Assembly: GCA_003222675.1 (NCBI GenBank)
Contig: QHWT01000074.1
Location: 62,001 to 126,000, forward strand
DNA from: Acidobacteriota bacterium
GTDB lineage: Bacteria > Acidobacteriota > Vicinamibacteria > Vicinamibacterales > 2-12-FULL-66-21
DNA length: 64,000 bases
Direction of reading: 5' to 3'
Position numbers and translations under genes: made by a program. Positions 8,376 through 17,160 of the stretch are shown one piece after another; within the stretch, counting starts at the first letter, position 1, and every line of letters begins with the position of its first letter. Below the pieces are notes generated by a model, which saw only the letters and a program-made list of their open reading frames with translations, searched no databases and had not been told where the DNA came from.

Positions 8376-8529
8376 GCTTCCACCGATTGGAGATACGCCG
8401 GCCGTTATCCCATCGATTGCTTTCGGGCAACGAGCTCCTCCATGCTGCTTGTCGACTACGAATCGCGCAGAGCGCGCGAAGCACGCAGAGACGAAGAGCC
8501 GCAGACTTGGCGGAGCCCGGTGAGCCAGC

Positions 8530-10170
8530 TCACTTCAACGCCTCAGCGAACAAGGCCTGTAGCATCGAAGCCGCGCCCGTGCCGCGCGCGAGGTGAACGC
8601 GCACCGTACGCCGATCGTGCGCCTCGAGCGTCTGCGCATCGCCCACTGCCTGAGCGCGCTTGAGTTGCGCGAAGGTGTAAGGCGCATCGGGAATCGGCGT
8701 GCTCGTCGCGTCTTCACCCGTGATCACGAACGCCACGATCGTGTTGGGGCCCCCCTTGTGATACTGCCCCGTCGAATGCAGATAGCGCGGTCCCACGCCG
8801 AACGTGCTCGCGACGCGTGTGCGTGCGCGTATCGCTTGGCGAATGCCGCCAATCGCCGCTTCTATGTCGGGTTCGGCCGGGAGGTACGAAAGGAACGCGA
8901 CATAGTCGCGCGATCCAAGCGTGTCGAGCGCCGCGCGCAGCACCGCGGCGGGCGTCGCCCCCTTCAGGCGTGCATACACCGACACGGGACCCTCGGTCGC
9001 TGCAGGCGCGCCAGCATCAATTGATGCCTTCGACAGCAACGCCCTGGTCTTCTCCTTCGCCTCCGTCACGTTCGGCTCGTCGAACGGGTTGACGCCAATC
9101 ACCGCCCCCGCGATGGCCGTTGCGAATTCCCAGCGAAAGAACTCCGCGCCGAGGCCGTCGAGCCGCGTGCTCAAGCGCAGCACGGGATGTCCCGCCGCTT
9201 CCAGCGCCTCCAGGCGCGATCGATCCGGCGCATCGCGATCGGTGGAGATCGCGACGAAGCAGCGATCATCGCCGTATTCATCGGAACGGCCGAGCGGCTC
9301 GTCCACGACCGGCAGCGACCCCTTGCCGTGCTTGCCCGTGCTTTCCGCGACGAGCTGCTCGATCCACAGACCGAGCGTGCGCAGCGAGGGCGGCAGGACC
9401 ACCGTCAGCTTATCGCGCCCCGCGTTTGCCGCGGACCCGAAGAACGCGCCAAGTTCCAGCCCCGCGTTCTGATGGTTCTCCTGCCTGCAGCCTTCGGACA
9501 TCGCGGCGCCGCCGGCAAGCATCTCGCGGACCGGCGCGCCAATCAACGCACCGGGCACGAGTCCGAACAGCGACAGTGCGGAGAAGCGGCCGCCGATGTC
9601 CGGCGGGTTCAGGAACACGTGACGGTAGCCGCGCTCCGCCGCGAGATGGGCCAGGCCCGTGCCCGGATCGGTGACGGCGATGAAATGACGGCCGGCGCTG
9701 GACCCCACCCGCAGCGCCATGTGCTGCCAGAACAGCTTCTCCATCGACGCCGGCTCGATGGTGCCGCCGCTTTTGCTCGCGACGAGGAACAGCGTCTTCG
9801 CCGGATCCAGCCGGCGGACCGCGCCGGCAATCGCCGCTTCGTCGGTCGTGTCCATCACCACGAGCGACGGATATCCCTGCTTCACCCCATAGACGGCGCG
9901 CATGACCTCCGCACAGAGACTGCTGCCGCCCATTCCAAGCAGGTAGACCGTCTGGATGCCATCGCGGCGGATCTCCTCCGCGACGGCTTCCACGCGCGGG
10001 AGTTCCGGCTGCATGCCGGTCGGCACATCCAGCCAGCCGAGGCGATTCGCAATGGTGCGCGCGGGCTCGCTGTCGGGCTCAGCGGTCCAGACGGTTACAT
10101 CGCGGCGCCAGACGCGCGGGACGAGATGCTGGTGGATCAAGGGGCCGGCGGCGGGCACTGAGTGAGGCAC
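8530..10170 (-). CDS. pgi: Glucose-6-phosphate isomerase (TalPgi-type, stand-alone)
   Basis: The product interconverts glucose-6-phosphate and fructose-6-phosphate. It matches the isomerase half of the bifunctional transaldolase/phosphoglucose isomerases: TIANRLGWLDVP, VYLLGMGGSSLCAEVMRAV (sugar-phosphate SIS loop), LFLVASKSGGTIEPASMEKLFW, FSALSLFGLVPGALIG and the C-terminal GPRYLHSTGQYHKGGPN. No transaldolase domain is attached. The frame opens at GTG 10188, but GTG at 10170 is preferred because TATACA lies 7 nt upstream on this strand, implying a leaderless start. About 546 residues. Confidence 0.88.
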   Translation of the reverse strand: MPHSVPAAGPLIHQHLVPRVWRRDVTVWTAEPDSEPARTIANRLGWLDVPTGMQPELPRVEAVAEEIRRDGIQTVYLLGMGGSSLCAEVMRAVYGVKQGYPSLVVMDTTDEAAIAGAVRRLDPAKTLFLVASKSGGTIEPASMEKLFWQHMALRVGSSAGRHFIAVTDPGTGLAHLAAERGYRHVFLNPPDIGGRFSALSLFGLVPGALIGAPVREMLAGGAAMSEGCRQENHQNAGLELGAFFGSAANAGRDKLTVVLPPSLRTLGLWIEQLVAESTGKHGKGSLPVVDEPLGRSDEYGDDRCFVAISTDRDAPDRSRLEALEAAGHPVLRLSTRLDGLGAEFFRWEFATAIAGAVIGVNPFDEPNVTEAKEKTRALLSKASIDAGAPAATEGPVSVYARLKGATPAAVLRAALDTLGSRDYVAFLSYLPAEPDIEAAIGGIRQAIRARTRVASTFGVGPRYLHSTGQYHKGGPNTIVAFVITGEDATSTPIPDAPYTFAQLKRAQAVGDAQTLEAHDRRTVRVHLARGTGAASMLQALFAEALK

Positions 10171-10177
10171 GGCCCAG

Positions 10178-10203
10178 TGTATAATCACAGGGAACGATCC
10201 CTG
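10178..10203. promoter_or_regulatory. Divergent pgi/erpA promoter with symmetric -10 and an inverted repeat
   Basis: TATAAT at 10180-10185 serves erpA. The opposite strand of the same bases reads TATACA (10183-10178), 7 nt before the pgi GTG. Just downstream, CAGGGA-ACGA-TCCCTG (10188-10203) is a perfect 6-4-6 inverted repeat covering the expected erpA transcription start, a good place for an operator. GAGGAG at about 10203-10208 is the erpA ribosome binding site. Confidence 0.6.
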
Positions 10204-10217
10204 AGGAGAAACTGAAC

Positions 10218-10547
10218 ATGATCAATGTGACTCCGTCGGCGGCCTCCAAGATCACCGAGCTGCTGACCGAAGAGAACAAGACCGAGGCCGGCCTGCGCGT
10301 ATTCGTCCAGGGTGGCGGCTGCTCCGGGTTCCAGTACGGCCTGATGATCGACGAAGGCGAGGGAGATGCCTCGACCGATGCCGTCATCGAGTCGAACGGG
10401 GTAAAGCTGCTCGTCGACCCGATCAGCGCGCGCTACCTCCGCGGCGCTGAAGTGGACTTCGTCGACAACATCACGGGCGGCGGTTTCACCATCAAGAACC
10501 CGAACGCGAAGTCGACCTGTGGCTGCGGCTCGTCCTTCAGCGTTTAA
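10218..10547 (+). CDS. erpA: Iron-sulfur cluster insertion protein (A-type carrier)
   Basis: The 109-residue product is an A-type Fe-S carrier that delivers clusters to apoproteins. The three conserved cysteines are visible in GGGCSGFQYG and the C-terminal STCGCGSSFSV. LRVFVQGGGCSGF, GVKLLVDPISARYLRGAEVDFVD and GGGFTIKNPNA are family hallmarks, and the length is typical. ErpA, IscA and SufA are hard to tell apart from sequence alone; ErpA is chosen because no isc or suf genes are adjacent. It has a ribosome binding site and a short leader, unlike many neighbours. Confidence 0.9.
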   Translation: MINVTPSAASKITELLTEENKTEAGLRVFVQGGGCSGFQYGLMIDEGEGDASTDAVIESNGVKLLVDPISARYLRGAEVDFVDNITGGGFTIKNPNAKSTCGCGSSFSV

Positions 10548-10737
10548 GCAAACTGTTTCTTCCGCCTGACCAGCCTCAGCGAAGGCAGGGGCGGTCCGTC
10601 GACCCGCCTCCGCGTAAAGCGACGGCGCGTCCGCACGAGATGGGAAGAAGTCTGGTTCTTCCGCCTGAAGGTGGAAGCCACGAGATGGGAAGTCTGGCTT
10701 CCGCCGTCATCGTAGCTTCCGCCTTTAGGCGGATCCT
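10548..10737. repeat. Cluster of palindromic REP-like repeats
   Basis: Two direct copies of cacgagatgggaag (about 10634 and 10679) alternate with stem-loops. One is CTTCCGCC-TGAA-GGTGGAAG at 10658-10677. The other is CTTCCGCC-TTTA-GGCGGA at 10716-10733. The same palindrome, in perfect form, occurs at 21521-21540. No gene is seen in this interval. Confidence 0.65.
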
Positions 10738-11574
10738 GTGATCGATCTTCACACCCACACCACCGCATCGGACGGCAGCCTCGCTCCAGCGGCGCTGGTT
10801 GACGCCGCGCGCGCAGCCGGCCTGCGTGTCCTGAGCATTACCGACCACGATACGACGGCCGGTTTCGAAGCCGTCACCGACCGCGCGCTCCAGGCGGGCC
10901 TCGAGCTCGTGCCCGGAATCGAGATCAGCGGCGTCAGCGACGGGCGCGACATGCACGTCCTCGGCTATTTCATCGATCCTGCATCATCCGGGCTGCGTGC
11001 GTTTCTCCAGCGTCAACAGACGGATCGGGTCCGGCGTGTGGAAGAGATGTCCCGGCGCCTTGCCGCGCTGGGTTGCCCGATCCACGCCGACGCAATGCTG
11101 GCGACCGCGGCGAGCGGACGGAGCGTCGGCCGTCCGCAGATCGCGGCGGCGCTCGTGGACGCGGGGTACGTGCAGACGCGCGACGAAGCGTTCGAACGGT
11201 TCCTCGAACACGGCGGCCCTGCGTACGTGCCGCGGCGCGGCGCGGCGCCGGAAGAGGTCGTGGCGATTGTGCACGCGGCGGGCGGCCTCGCGTCGCTCGC
11301 GCATCCCGGCGTGACGAAGCGCGACGACCGGATTGTCCCGCTTGTGGCTGCCGGGCTTGATGCGCTCGAAGTGCGTCACTCGGATCACGACGCGGTGACG
11401 GAACAGCGTTACCGCGATCTCGCGCGTGAGCTCGGCTTGCTCGTCACCGGCGGCTCCGATTTTCACGGTGGGGACGTGACACACCGCGTGCCGCGACTCG
11501 GGCTGGTCTCGATCCCCGACGAGGACTACATCGCGTTTCGGCGCGCCGGGACCAATCGCGAACGTCGTGTCTGA
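10738..11574 (+). CDS. PHP domain phosphoesterase (RNase AM/YciV-like)
   Basis: The 278-residue product opens with MIDLHTHTTASDGSLAPAALV and continues LSITDHDTTAGFEAV, the metal-binding HxH and DHD motifs of PHP phosphoesterases. Further ligands are PGIEIS, HVLGYFID, ASLAHPGVT and GGSDFHGGD. Length and order match the family containing RNase AM and 3',5'-nucleoside bisphosphate phosphatases. The start is GTG at 10738, directly after the repeat cluster. The last 8 bases overlap the next gene. Confidence 0.85.
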   Translation: MIDLHTHTTASDGSLAPAALVDAARAAGLRVLSITDHDTTAGFEAVTDRALQAGLELVPGIEISGVSDGRDMHVLGYFIDPASSGLRAFLQRQQTDRVRRVEEMSRRLAALGCPIHADAMLATAASGRSVGRPQIAAALVDAGYVQTRDEAFERFLEHGGPAYVPRRGAAPEEVVAIVHAAGGLASLAHPGVTKRDDRIVPLVAAGLDALEVRHSDHDAVTEQRYRDLARELGLLVTGGSDFHGGDVTHRVPRLGLVSIPDEDYIAFRRAGTNRERRV

Positions 11575-12259
11575 TGTGCTGTCGCTCGTCAATGTGCGGA
11601 AGAACTACCAGGCGCTGCGCCCGCTGCGCGTGCGCCGGCTGACGATTGGGGCGGGTGAACGGATCGCCCTCTCCGGCCTTGATGCGGGTGCGGCGGAAGT
11701 GCTCGTGAATCTCGTGACGGGAGCGTCCGTCCCCGACGAGGGAGACGTCGTGGTGCTGGGGCGCAGCACGGTGTCCATCGCGGACGGCGACGAATGGCTC
11801 GCATCGCTCGATCGATTCGGCATCGTGAGCCCGCGCGCCGTGCTGCTCGACTCCGCCACACTGCTCCAGAACCTCGCCATGCCGTTCACGCTCGACATCG
11901 ATCCGGTCCCGGCCGACATTGCCTCGCGCGCGACCGCGCTGGCCGGCGAAGCGGGCCTCGTGATCGATATTCTGACGCACCCCATCGCGCGCCTCACACC
12001 TGAGATCCGTATCCGCGCGCATGTCGTACGCGCGATCGCGCTCGATCCCCAGCTCCTGATTCTCGAGCACCCGACGGCAAGTCTGCCCGAGACGGATCGA
12101 GAACGCTTGGGGAAAGACGTCGCGCGGATCGCCGAGGCGCGATCGCTCGCCACGCTGATCATTTCAGAGGATGCGGCATTCTCCGCGGCGGCCGCGCACC
12201 GCACGCTCGTGCTGAACGGCGCAACGGGGGAATTGCGATCGTCACGGCGCTGGTTCTGA
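11567..12259 (+). CDS. Degenerate ABC-transporter ATPase-like protein
   Basis: The 230-residue product aligns along its length with ABC ATPases but has lost catalytic motifs. The Walker A position reads SGLDAGAAEVLVNLVTG, with no GxxGxGK[ST] and no lysine. The signature LSGGQ region reads IARLTPEIRIRAHVVRAIALDP. The Walker B-like stretch is LLILEHPTASLPE. The middle segment LLDSATLLQNLAMPFTL resembles MlaF-type lipid-transport ATPases. It overlaps the PHP gene by 8 bp, so coupling is likely. It probably cannot hydrolyse ATP and may be regulatory or structural. No permease gene is adjacent. Confidence 0.7.
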   Translation: MSDVLSLVNVRKNYQALRPLRVRRLTIGAGERIALSGLDAGAAEVLVNLVTGASVPDEGDVVVLGRSTVSIADGDEWLASLDRFGIVSPRAVLLDSATLLQNLAMPFTLDIDPVPADIASRATALAGEAGLVIDILTHPIARLTPEIRIRAHVVRAIALDPQLLILEHPTASLPETDRERLGKDVARIAEARSLATLIISEDAAFSAAAAHRTLVLNGATGELRSSRRWF

Positions 12260-12289
12260 CAGATTTCTGAAAAAGCCAAAGTCAACGAC

Positions 12290-12350
12290 GAATGCCGAAT
12301 ACTCAATGCCAAACTGATTGAAGTTCAGCATTCGACATTCAGGCGGTGTT
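12290..12350. repeat. Dispersed intergenic repeat (AATGC-rich), copy 1
   Basis: Contains gaatgccgaatactcaatg, then ctgattgaag and ttcagcattcgacattcag. A related copy lies at 37663-37712, also between genes, sharing ctgattgaa followed by cagcattcgac. The arms are partly complementary, so it can fold into a hairpin and might act as a terminator. Confidence 0.5.
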
Positions 12351-12390
12351 TTCCAGCGTCCTGAAAAATCCGCTCTTCTGAGGTCCTATA

Positions 12391-13071
12391 ATGGGGTCGC
12401 CGGTGCACACTCCTCCTCCTGATTTGTTCGCATCGGCGGCGATCACCCGACGGACCTTCCTGGGTTGCTGCTCGGCGCTCGCGCTGGCCGCGGCCGGTTG
12501 CCGGGACCTGTCGTTCAGGACGCGCATCGGACGCAATCTTCTCAACGATCCGCCGCCCCAGCGCTACCAGGCCGCTCTCGATCATCTGATTCGCGTCGTG
12601 CTGCCGCTCGAAGCCCCAGGCTGTCCGTGGACCTCGGAGCGCGTGCGGGGGCATCTGCTGTCGCTGTTCCCGCTCGAGCGCGAGCCACGCTTCGTTGCCG
12701 TTCAATCAACACTCACGGTGTTCGACGACACGGATCTGTTCCCTCACCTGATCCCCGCTGATGCGGAGCGCCGCGCGCTGGACGTGGCAAACGACGAGGC
12801 GCTCGACGCGCTCATCGCGCGCAAGCGCGCTGGAGATGAGGCTTTGTACGGCCGCCTGGCCGCCCGGAACGGTTCCGACGCGCGGTTTTCCACGCTCGGC
12901 CTCGATCGCCAGCGCGAGTACTTCGACATGTGGCGGCAGAGCGCCTTCATCGTCAAGCGTCAGTTCTACGCGTCGGCGAGATCGCTGGTGCTGATTTCCG
13001 CCTACTCCCTCGAAGAGTCATGGCCTGCGATCTCGTACGCGGGCCCACGGCTTCCGAAGCGGCGAACCTAG
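12391..13071 (+). CDS. Gluconate 2-dehydrogenase subunit 3 family protein, Tat/lipoprotein signal
   Basis: The product (226 residues) is the small subunit that accompanies GMC flavoproteins in periplasmic sugar or alcohol dehydrogenases. The N-terminus shows ITRRTFLGCCSALALAAAGC, combining a twin-arginine-like RR with a lipobox (AAGC). The body has LIRVVLPLEAPG, and the C-terminal part REYFDMWRQSAFIVKRQFYAS fits subunit 3. A perfect TATAAT (12387-12392) overlaps the ATG at 12391, so the real start may be the in-frame GTG at 12403. Four bases separate it from the GMC gene. Confidence 0.78.
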   Translation: MGSPVHTPPPDLFASAAITRRTFLGCCSALALAAAGCRDLSFRTRIGRNLLNDPPPQRYQAALDHLIRVVLPLEAPGCPWTSERVRGHLLSLFPLEREPRFVAVQSTLTVFDDTDLFPHLIPADAERRALDVANDEALDALIARKRAGDEALYGRLAARNGSDARFSTLGLDRQREYFDMWRQSAFIVKRQFYASARSLVLISAYSLEESWPAISYAGPRLPKRRT

Positions 13072-13075
13072 TCGC

Positions 13076-14594
13076 ATGCATCTCACGTGCGACATTCTCA
13101 TCATCGGTTCAGGCGCGGCCGGCGGCGTGCTTGCCGCGACCTTGAGTGAAGAAACCGACTGCTCGATCGTCCTCGTCGACAAGGGTGGTCACTATACGAG
13201 TGACTTCTTCAATCAACGCGAATGGGACATGCGGGTGCTCTACGCGGAGCAGGGGGCGCGGTCTACGGCAGATGCCGCGATTCCGGTCCGCGGAGGAGAG
13301 TGCGTCGGCGGCGGCACGACCGTCAATTACGCGCTCGCGTTCGATCCCGTGCCGGACGTGTGGCAGCGATGGGCAGGCGAGCGTGGCCTTCGGGGATTTT
13401 CATTCGAACCGGCGGCGGCGGACTACGACGTTGCCGGCCTGAACATGGCCTCCTCGCTCTCGGATGTGCGAGCGCGAATCAACGTCCACCGGCCACCCGA
13501 CAGCGACGTCAACGGCAACAACCAGGTTCTGGAGCGGGGTTGCCGCTCGCTCGGCGTGTCATCGAAGCGCTTCGAGCTGAACATGCGCGGATGCATCGGT
13601 TGCGGCTTCTGTGCCGAAGGGTGCGCCTACGATCGCAAGCAGGGGACGCTCGTCACGTATGTACCCGACGCGGTCGGGCGAGGCGTCCGGCTGATTCATG
13701 ACTGTGACGTCGAGGCGCTGGAGTTCGATCGCCGCGCCGACTCGCTCATCGCCGTGGGCGCGCGCGCCAGGGTGCGGCCGACGGCTCGTGGTTCGCAGCC
13801 GAACAGCGTACCGCCTGGTTCGCTCGACATCAGGGCGAAGCTCGTCATCGTGTGCGCGGGCGCCATTGAATCGCCTGTGCTGCTTCAGCGATCGCGCCAC
13901 CCCGATCCGCACCGGTTGATTGGCACCGGTCTCATCTTGCATCCCGGGCTGCCGATCATTGGCGTCATGGATGCGCCACTCGAGAACTACCGCGGGATTA
14001 CCGGAACGGTTTACAGCGATCATTACTATCGCAGCGACGGTTTCTACTATGAATGCCTCTTCGGGCATCCGGTGTTCGGCGCGCTCGTGCTGCCGTTCGT
14101 TGGCGCCGAGCACTTCGCACTCATGCGCAAATATTCGCAGCTCGCCGGTTTCGGCGTGATGCTGGTCGACACGCCGTCGCGGACGAACCGCGTCGAATGG
14201 CACGCGCCCAGCGGCACACGCCCGGGGCGTCGAGATCATGTTCGCGGGCGGTGCGACCGAGGTGTTCCTCGCCTCGAGTGAGCCGGTTGGACCGCTGGCG
14301 CGGCCATGGTTTCGCAACCCGCAGGAAGCCGTGCACTGCGCCGCGCTGCGCTTCGAGCCGTTTCACACACAGCTCTCATCGTCGCATTGCCAGGCGACCG
14401 TCAAGATGGGAGAAGATCCCGTGACCTCAGTCGTCAATTCACGCGGCGAGTCGCACCACGTGCGCAGCCTGATCGTTTGCGACAGCTCAGTCTTTCCAGA
14501 CTCCTGCGGCGCGAACCCGATGTTGTCGATCATGACGTTGGCCCGGTACCAGGGAAGACGCATCGCGGCAGAGCGCTCGCGGTACGAGATCTGA
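13076..14594 (+). pseudogene. GMC family oxidoreductase, disrupted by a small deletion and frameshift
   Basis: The first frame (13076 to about 14220) encodes an FAD-binding GMC enzyme: DILIIGSGAAGGVLAATL, GGECVGGGTTVNYAL, and the cysteine cluster GCIGCGFCAEGCAYD. The second frame, readable from about 14220 to 14594, carries the C-terminal domain: ARGVEIMFAGGATEVFLASS, FHTQLSSSHCQATVKMGEDP and the flavin-contact end VCDSSVFPDSCGANPMLSIM. The frame change falls near 14205-14225. Homologues normally have about 20 more residues there, so a ~60-bp deletion of non-triplet length is likely rather than a single-base error. Function would be membrane or periplasmic sugar/alcohol oxidation with the subunit 3 protein upstream. 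Confidence 0.8.
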
Positions 14595-14597
14595 ACG

Positions 14598-15611
14598 TTG
14601 ACGAATACAAGGCGTGCCGCGTGTCTTCTCGGCGCGTGCGTTCTGATCAATGCGTCGCCGCTCTACGCGCAGACTCGCGTGGTGTTTGCAGGCGCGGCCT
14701 ATCAGTCGAAGCCGATACTCGCGCCTGTCGTGTTTCTCGTCTCCAGCAGGAACGAGGACCGCGAATGGGCGATCGGGGTGACGGGATGGACGCTCGGAGC
14801 TGACGCGAAGCAGGCGCTGGCGCCGACGTGGAAGCGTCACTTGTTCGTCCGCTTCACTCCCATTCACGCGCACGCGAGCAGCACGATCTTCGTCGACGGA
14901 GTGCGCGATCGTTCCGCGGAGTTCAGCGATGCTGCCGTTGAACTGGGGGGCGGGTTCGAGGTGGCTCACCATAAAGGCTGGACCGGAGCGTATCGATTGG
15001 TTGCAACGTACGACGCGGTCAGCGGGTTGCGCGACCCGTCGCAGAAACGTTTCTGGCGACACCCGTTCATCGGTGTCGACGTGAGCGAGCGCTACCAGCG
15101 AGTCACCTCGGACGATGTGTTCCGGCCGCGGTGGGAAGGCTTCAAAGCCGAAGCCGCATTCCGCGTGTTGACCGGCACTGCAACGTGGTCGCAGCTGCGG
15201 ATGAGCGCCGGCGCCGGACGCCGCGCAGGGCCGTCGTTCTTTACCGTGAACGCCTCCGCATTCGCTGGACACTCGTTGAACACCGCGAGTGCATTTCTCA
15301 TCGGCGGATCCTGGGACGTGTCCTCGCCGGATGTTCTCCCCGGCTACCACTACGCGGAGTTCCGGGTAACGAGGGGTGCAACCATCCTCGGTGGCGTTGA
15401 CGTTCGCGTCCGCGGACCGTGGGAGGTTGGCGTGCGGAGCGGTGTCCTGTGCCGCGAAGCTGCGGCGGTCTCCGGGACAGCCATTCAAATGACGACGGTT
15501 TGGAGAGGAGCCCTCTTCAGCGCCGGCGCGGCGTTTCCACATCGACCGCCTGCGCAGGGAAATCGCGTGCACCTCTTCGCCACGATCGGAGCCGCGATCG
15601 TTCGACCGTAG
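14598..15611 (+). CDS. Secreted/outer-membrane hypothetical protein, putative beta-barrel
   Basis: The 337-residue product starts at TTG 14598, four bases after the GMC end. Its signal peptide reads TRRAACLLGACVLINASPLYAQ. The rest alternates aromatic and small residues in short strands (WAIGVTGWTLG, AAVELGGGFEVAHH, HYAEFRVTRGATILGGVDVRVRG), ending HLFATIGAAIVRP, which looks like an outer-membrane barrel. No specific family is recognised. It may be cotranscribed with the dehydrogenase genes upstream. Confidence 0.6.
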   Translation: MTNTRRAACLLGACVLINASPLYAQTRVVFAGAAYQSKPILAPVVFLVSSRNEDREWAIGVTGWTLGADAKQALAPTWKRHLFVRFTPIHAHASSTIFVDGVRDRSAEFSDAAVELGGGFEVAHHKGWTGAYRLVATYDAVSGLRDPSQKRFWRHPFIGVDVSERYQRVTSDDVFRPRWEGFKAEAAFRVLTGTATWSQLRMSAGAGRRAGPSFFTVNASAFAGHSLNTASAFLIGGSWDVSSPDVLPGYHYAEFRVTRGATILGGVDVRVRGPWEVGVRSGVLCREAAAVSGTAIQMTTVWRGALFSAGAAFPHRPPAQGNRVHLFATIGAAIVRP

Positions 15612-15661
15612 ATGGCTGATTTGTTTTCCTTCGCCGCCTTCGATTGAAGGCACAGCACCCG

Positions 15662-16243
15662 CTAGCGCTTCTCGATCACGCCACACGCGACGCGTGGGCC
15701 GCCGCTCACACCCGACTTCGGCTCACCCGTCGTCATCTGATCCGGATTGCCGTGGATGATGATGGCGGAGCCGTCCGCGTCGAACAGCGACAGCGGCCCG
15801 GGCGACAGCGTCACCCGCGACGTGACTGCCTTCATCGTGCCGCGTCCCTTTGCGTCGACCTGGAGGTTGGGAAGGTCTCCCATATGAAACGGGTGGTTCG
15901 CGTCCGGATCGGGGTTACCCGCCGGCCCGGGATCGAAATGTCCGCCAGCGGCGGTGAAGTCCGGTGTGCACTTGCCGACGGCATGGAGGTGCACGCCGTG
16001 CTGACCCGGCTTCAAACCCGTCACCGTGAGGGTGATCTGGACCACTTTTCCCGCACCTTGCTGCTCCTCGACGAACTCCGCCCGTCCGGTAACCTGATCG
16101 CCCTTGATATCTGCGTGCCCGCGGATGTTGCCGGTGCTCGAAGTGGCCGCCGACGAAGCTGGTTTCTGTGCTTGCCCCAGTGCGGCGACTACGGCGCCCA
16201 CGAGGACCATGGCTCCCGCTATCATGAATCGATGCTGCATCAT
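15662..16243 (-). CDS. sodC: Superoxide dismutase [Cu-Zn]
   Basis: The 193-residue product is an exported Cu/Zn superoxide dismutase that removes superoxide in the periplasm. A signal segment (MIAGAMVLVGAVVAALGQAQ) precedes the domain. Copper and zinc ligands are visible in GVHLHAVGKC, AGGHFDPG, NPDANHPFHMGDLPN and IIIHGNPDQ; the disulfide partner is in GGPRVACGVIEK. AGGAGG lies only 1 nt before the first ATG (16243) and 4 nt before the second (16240), so the true start may be slightly inside. It is divergent from the HAD gene, with 34 bp between. Confidence 0.93.
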   Translation of the reverse strand: MMQHRFMIAGAMVLVGAVVAALGQAQKPASSAATSSTGNIRGHADIKGDQVTGRAEFVEEQQGAGKVVQITLTVTGLKPGQHGVHLHAVGKCTPDFTAAGGHFDPGPAGNPDPDANHPFHMGDLPNLQVDAKGRGTMKAVTSRVTLSPGPLSLFDADGSAIIIHGNPDQMTTGEPKSGVSGGPRVACGVIEKR

Positions 16244-16277
16244 GCCTCCTCGACGCGTAATCTACCATTTCACACGT

Positions 16278-16988
16278 ATGCCGAGTCGAAGCAACACACG
16301 TCACCTCATCCTGTTTGATATCGATGGCACGCTCGTCCTGACGGGCGGGGCCGGGCTGCGCGCGATGAATCGCGCCTGCGAGGACGTCGTTGGCCACGGC
16401 AAGGCGCTCGACGGCATTCCGGTCGCCGGCCGCACCGACTGGAGCATCCTCGAAGACGTGATGCGACTGCACGACAGGCCGCTCGATGCGGGCCTGTTCG
16501 AGGATCTTCGCGTCCGATACGTCATGCATCTTCGTGACGAGATCGAACGGCCAGGCACGGGCGCGAAAGCGGTGATGCCAGGTATCCGCGAGCTGCTCGA
16601 TGCGCTGCAGGAGCGCTCCGATGTCGCGCTGGGTTTGCTGACGGGCAACTTCCTCGATGGCGCGCGCATCAAGCTCGAGCACTTCGATCTCTGGAGGTAC
16701 TTCCGGTGCGGGGCGTTTGGTGACGACTCGTCGGATCGCAACACGCTGGTACCGGTCGCAATCGCGCGCGCGCGCGCATGTGGGATCGGTGACATGGATC
16801 CGGCAGATGTCATCGTGGTCGGCGACACGCCGCACGACATCGCGTGTGCCGTGGCGGTTGGCGCGATGCCGATTGGCGTGGCGACCGGAAGCTACTCTGT
16901 CGACCGCCTGCGCGAGAGCGGCGGGACGATTGTGTTCAGCGACCTGAGTGACACCGACGCGTTCATGAAGCTGCTGGACGCGCGATAA
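16278..16988 (+). CDS. HAD family hydrolase (phosphoglycolate phosphatase-like)
   Basis: The product (236 residues from ATG 16278) has all HAD motifs: motif I LILFDIDGTLVLTGGAG, motif II GLLTGNF, and motif IV VVGDTPHDIACAVAVGAMPIGVATG. The helical cap between residues 20 and 90 resembles Gph/PGMB-type phosphatases. The likely role is hydrolysis of a small phosphorylated metabolite in the cytoplasm. The start is set by the motif I distance; the longer frame upstream runs through sodC antisense. Confidence 0.85.
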   Translation: MPSRSNTRHLILFDIDGTLVLTGGAGLRAMNRACEDVVGHGKALDGIPVAGRTDWSILEDVMRLHDRPLDAGLFEDLRVRYVMHLRDEIERPGTGAKAVMPGIRELLDALQERSDVALGLLTGNFLDGARIKLEHFDLWRYFRCGAFGDDSSDRNTLVPVAIARARACGIGDMDPADVIVVGDTPHDIACAVAVGAMPIGVATGSYSVDRLRESGGTIVFSDLSDTDAFMKLLDAR

Positions 16989-17160
16989 TCAGCCGCGAGC
17001 GAGCGCCGTCCGCCTCCGCGCAAAAGCGCTTCGGCGGGACGGCCTTCGGCTGGAGTTGCCAGTGCGCAGCGGCCTGCCGCGCCGTAGCTCGTTTCGAGCC
17101 CGCGAGGGGAAGGCGGGAGATGGGGAAAGTGAAGGGGGCCCATCGAGCGTAGTCAGGAAC

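Noticed and set aside
14220-14281. TGA ending the first GMC frame as a possible selenocysteine codon
   Set aside because: The C-terminal domain continues in a different frame, so a frameshift or deletion explains it; reading TGA as Sec would not restore homology.
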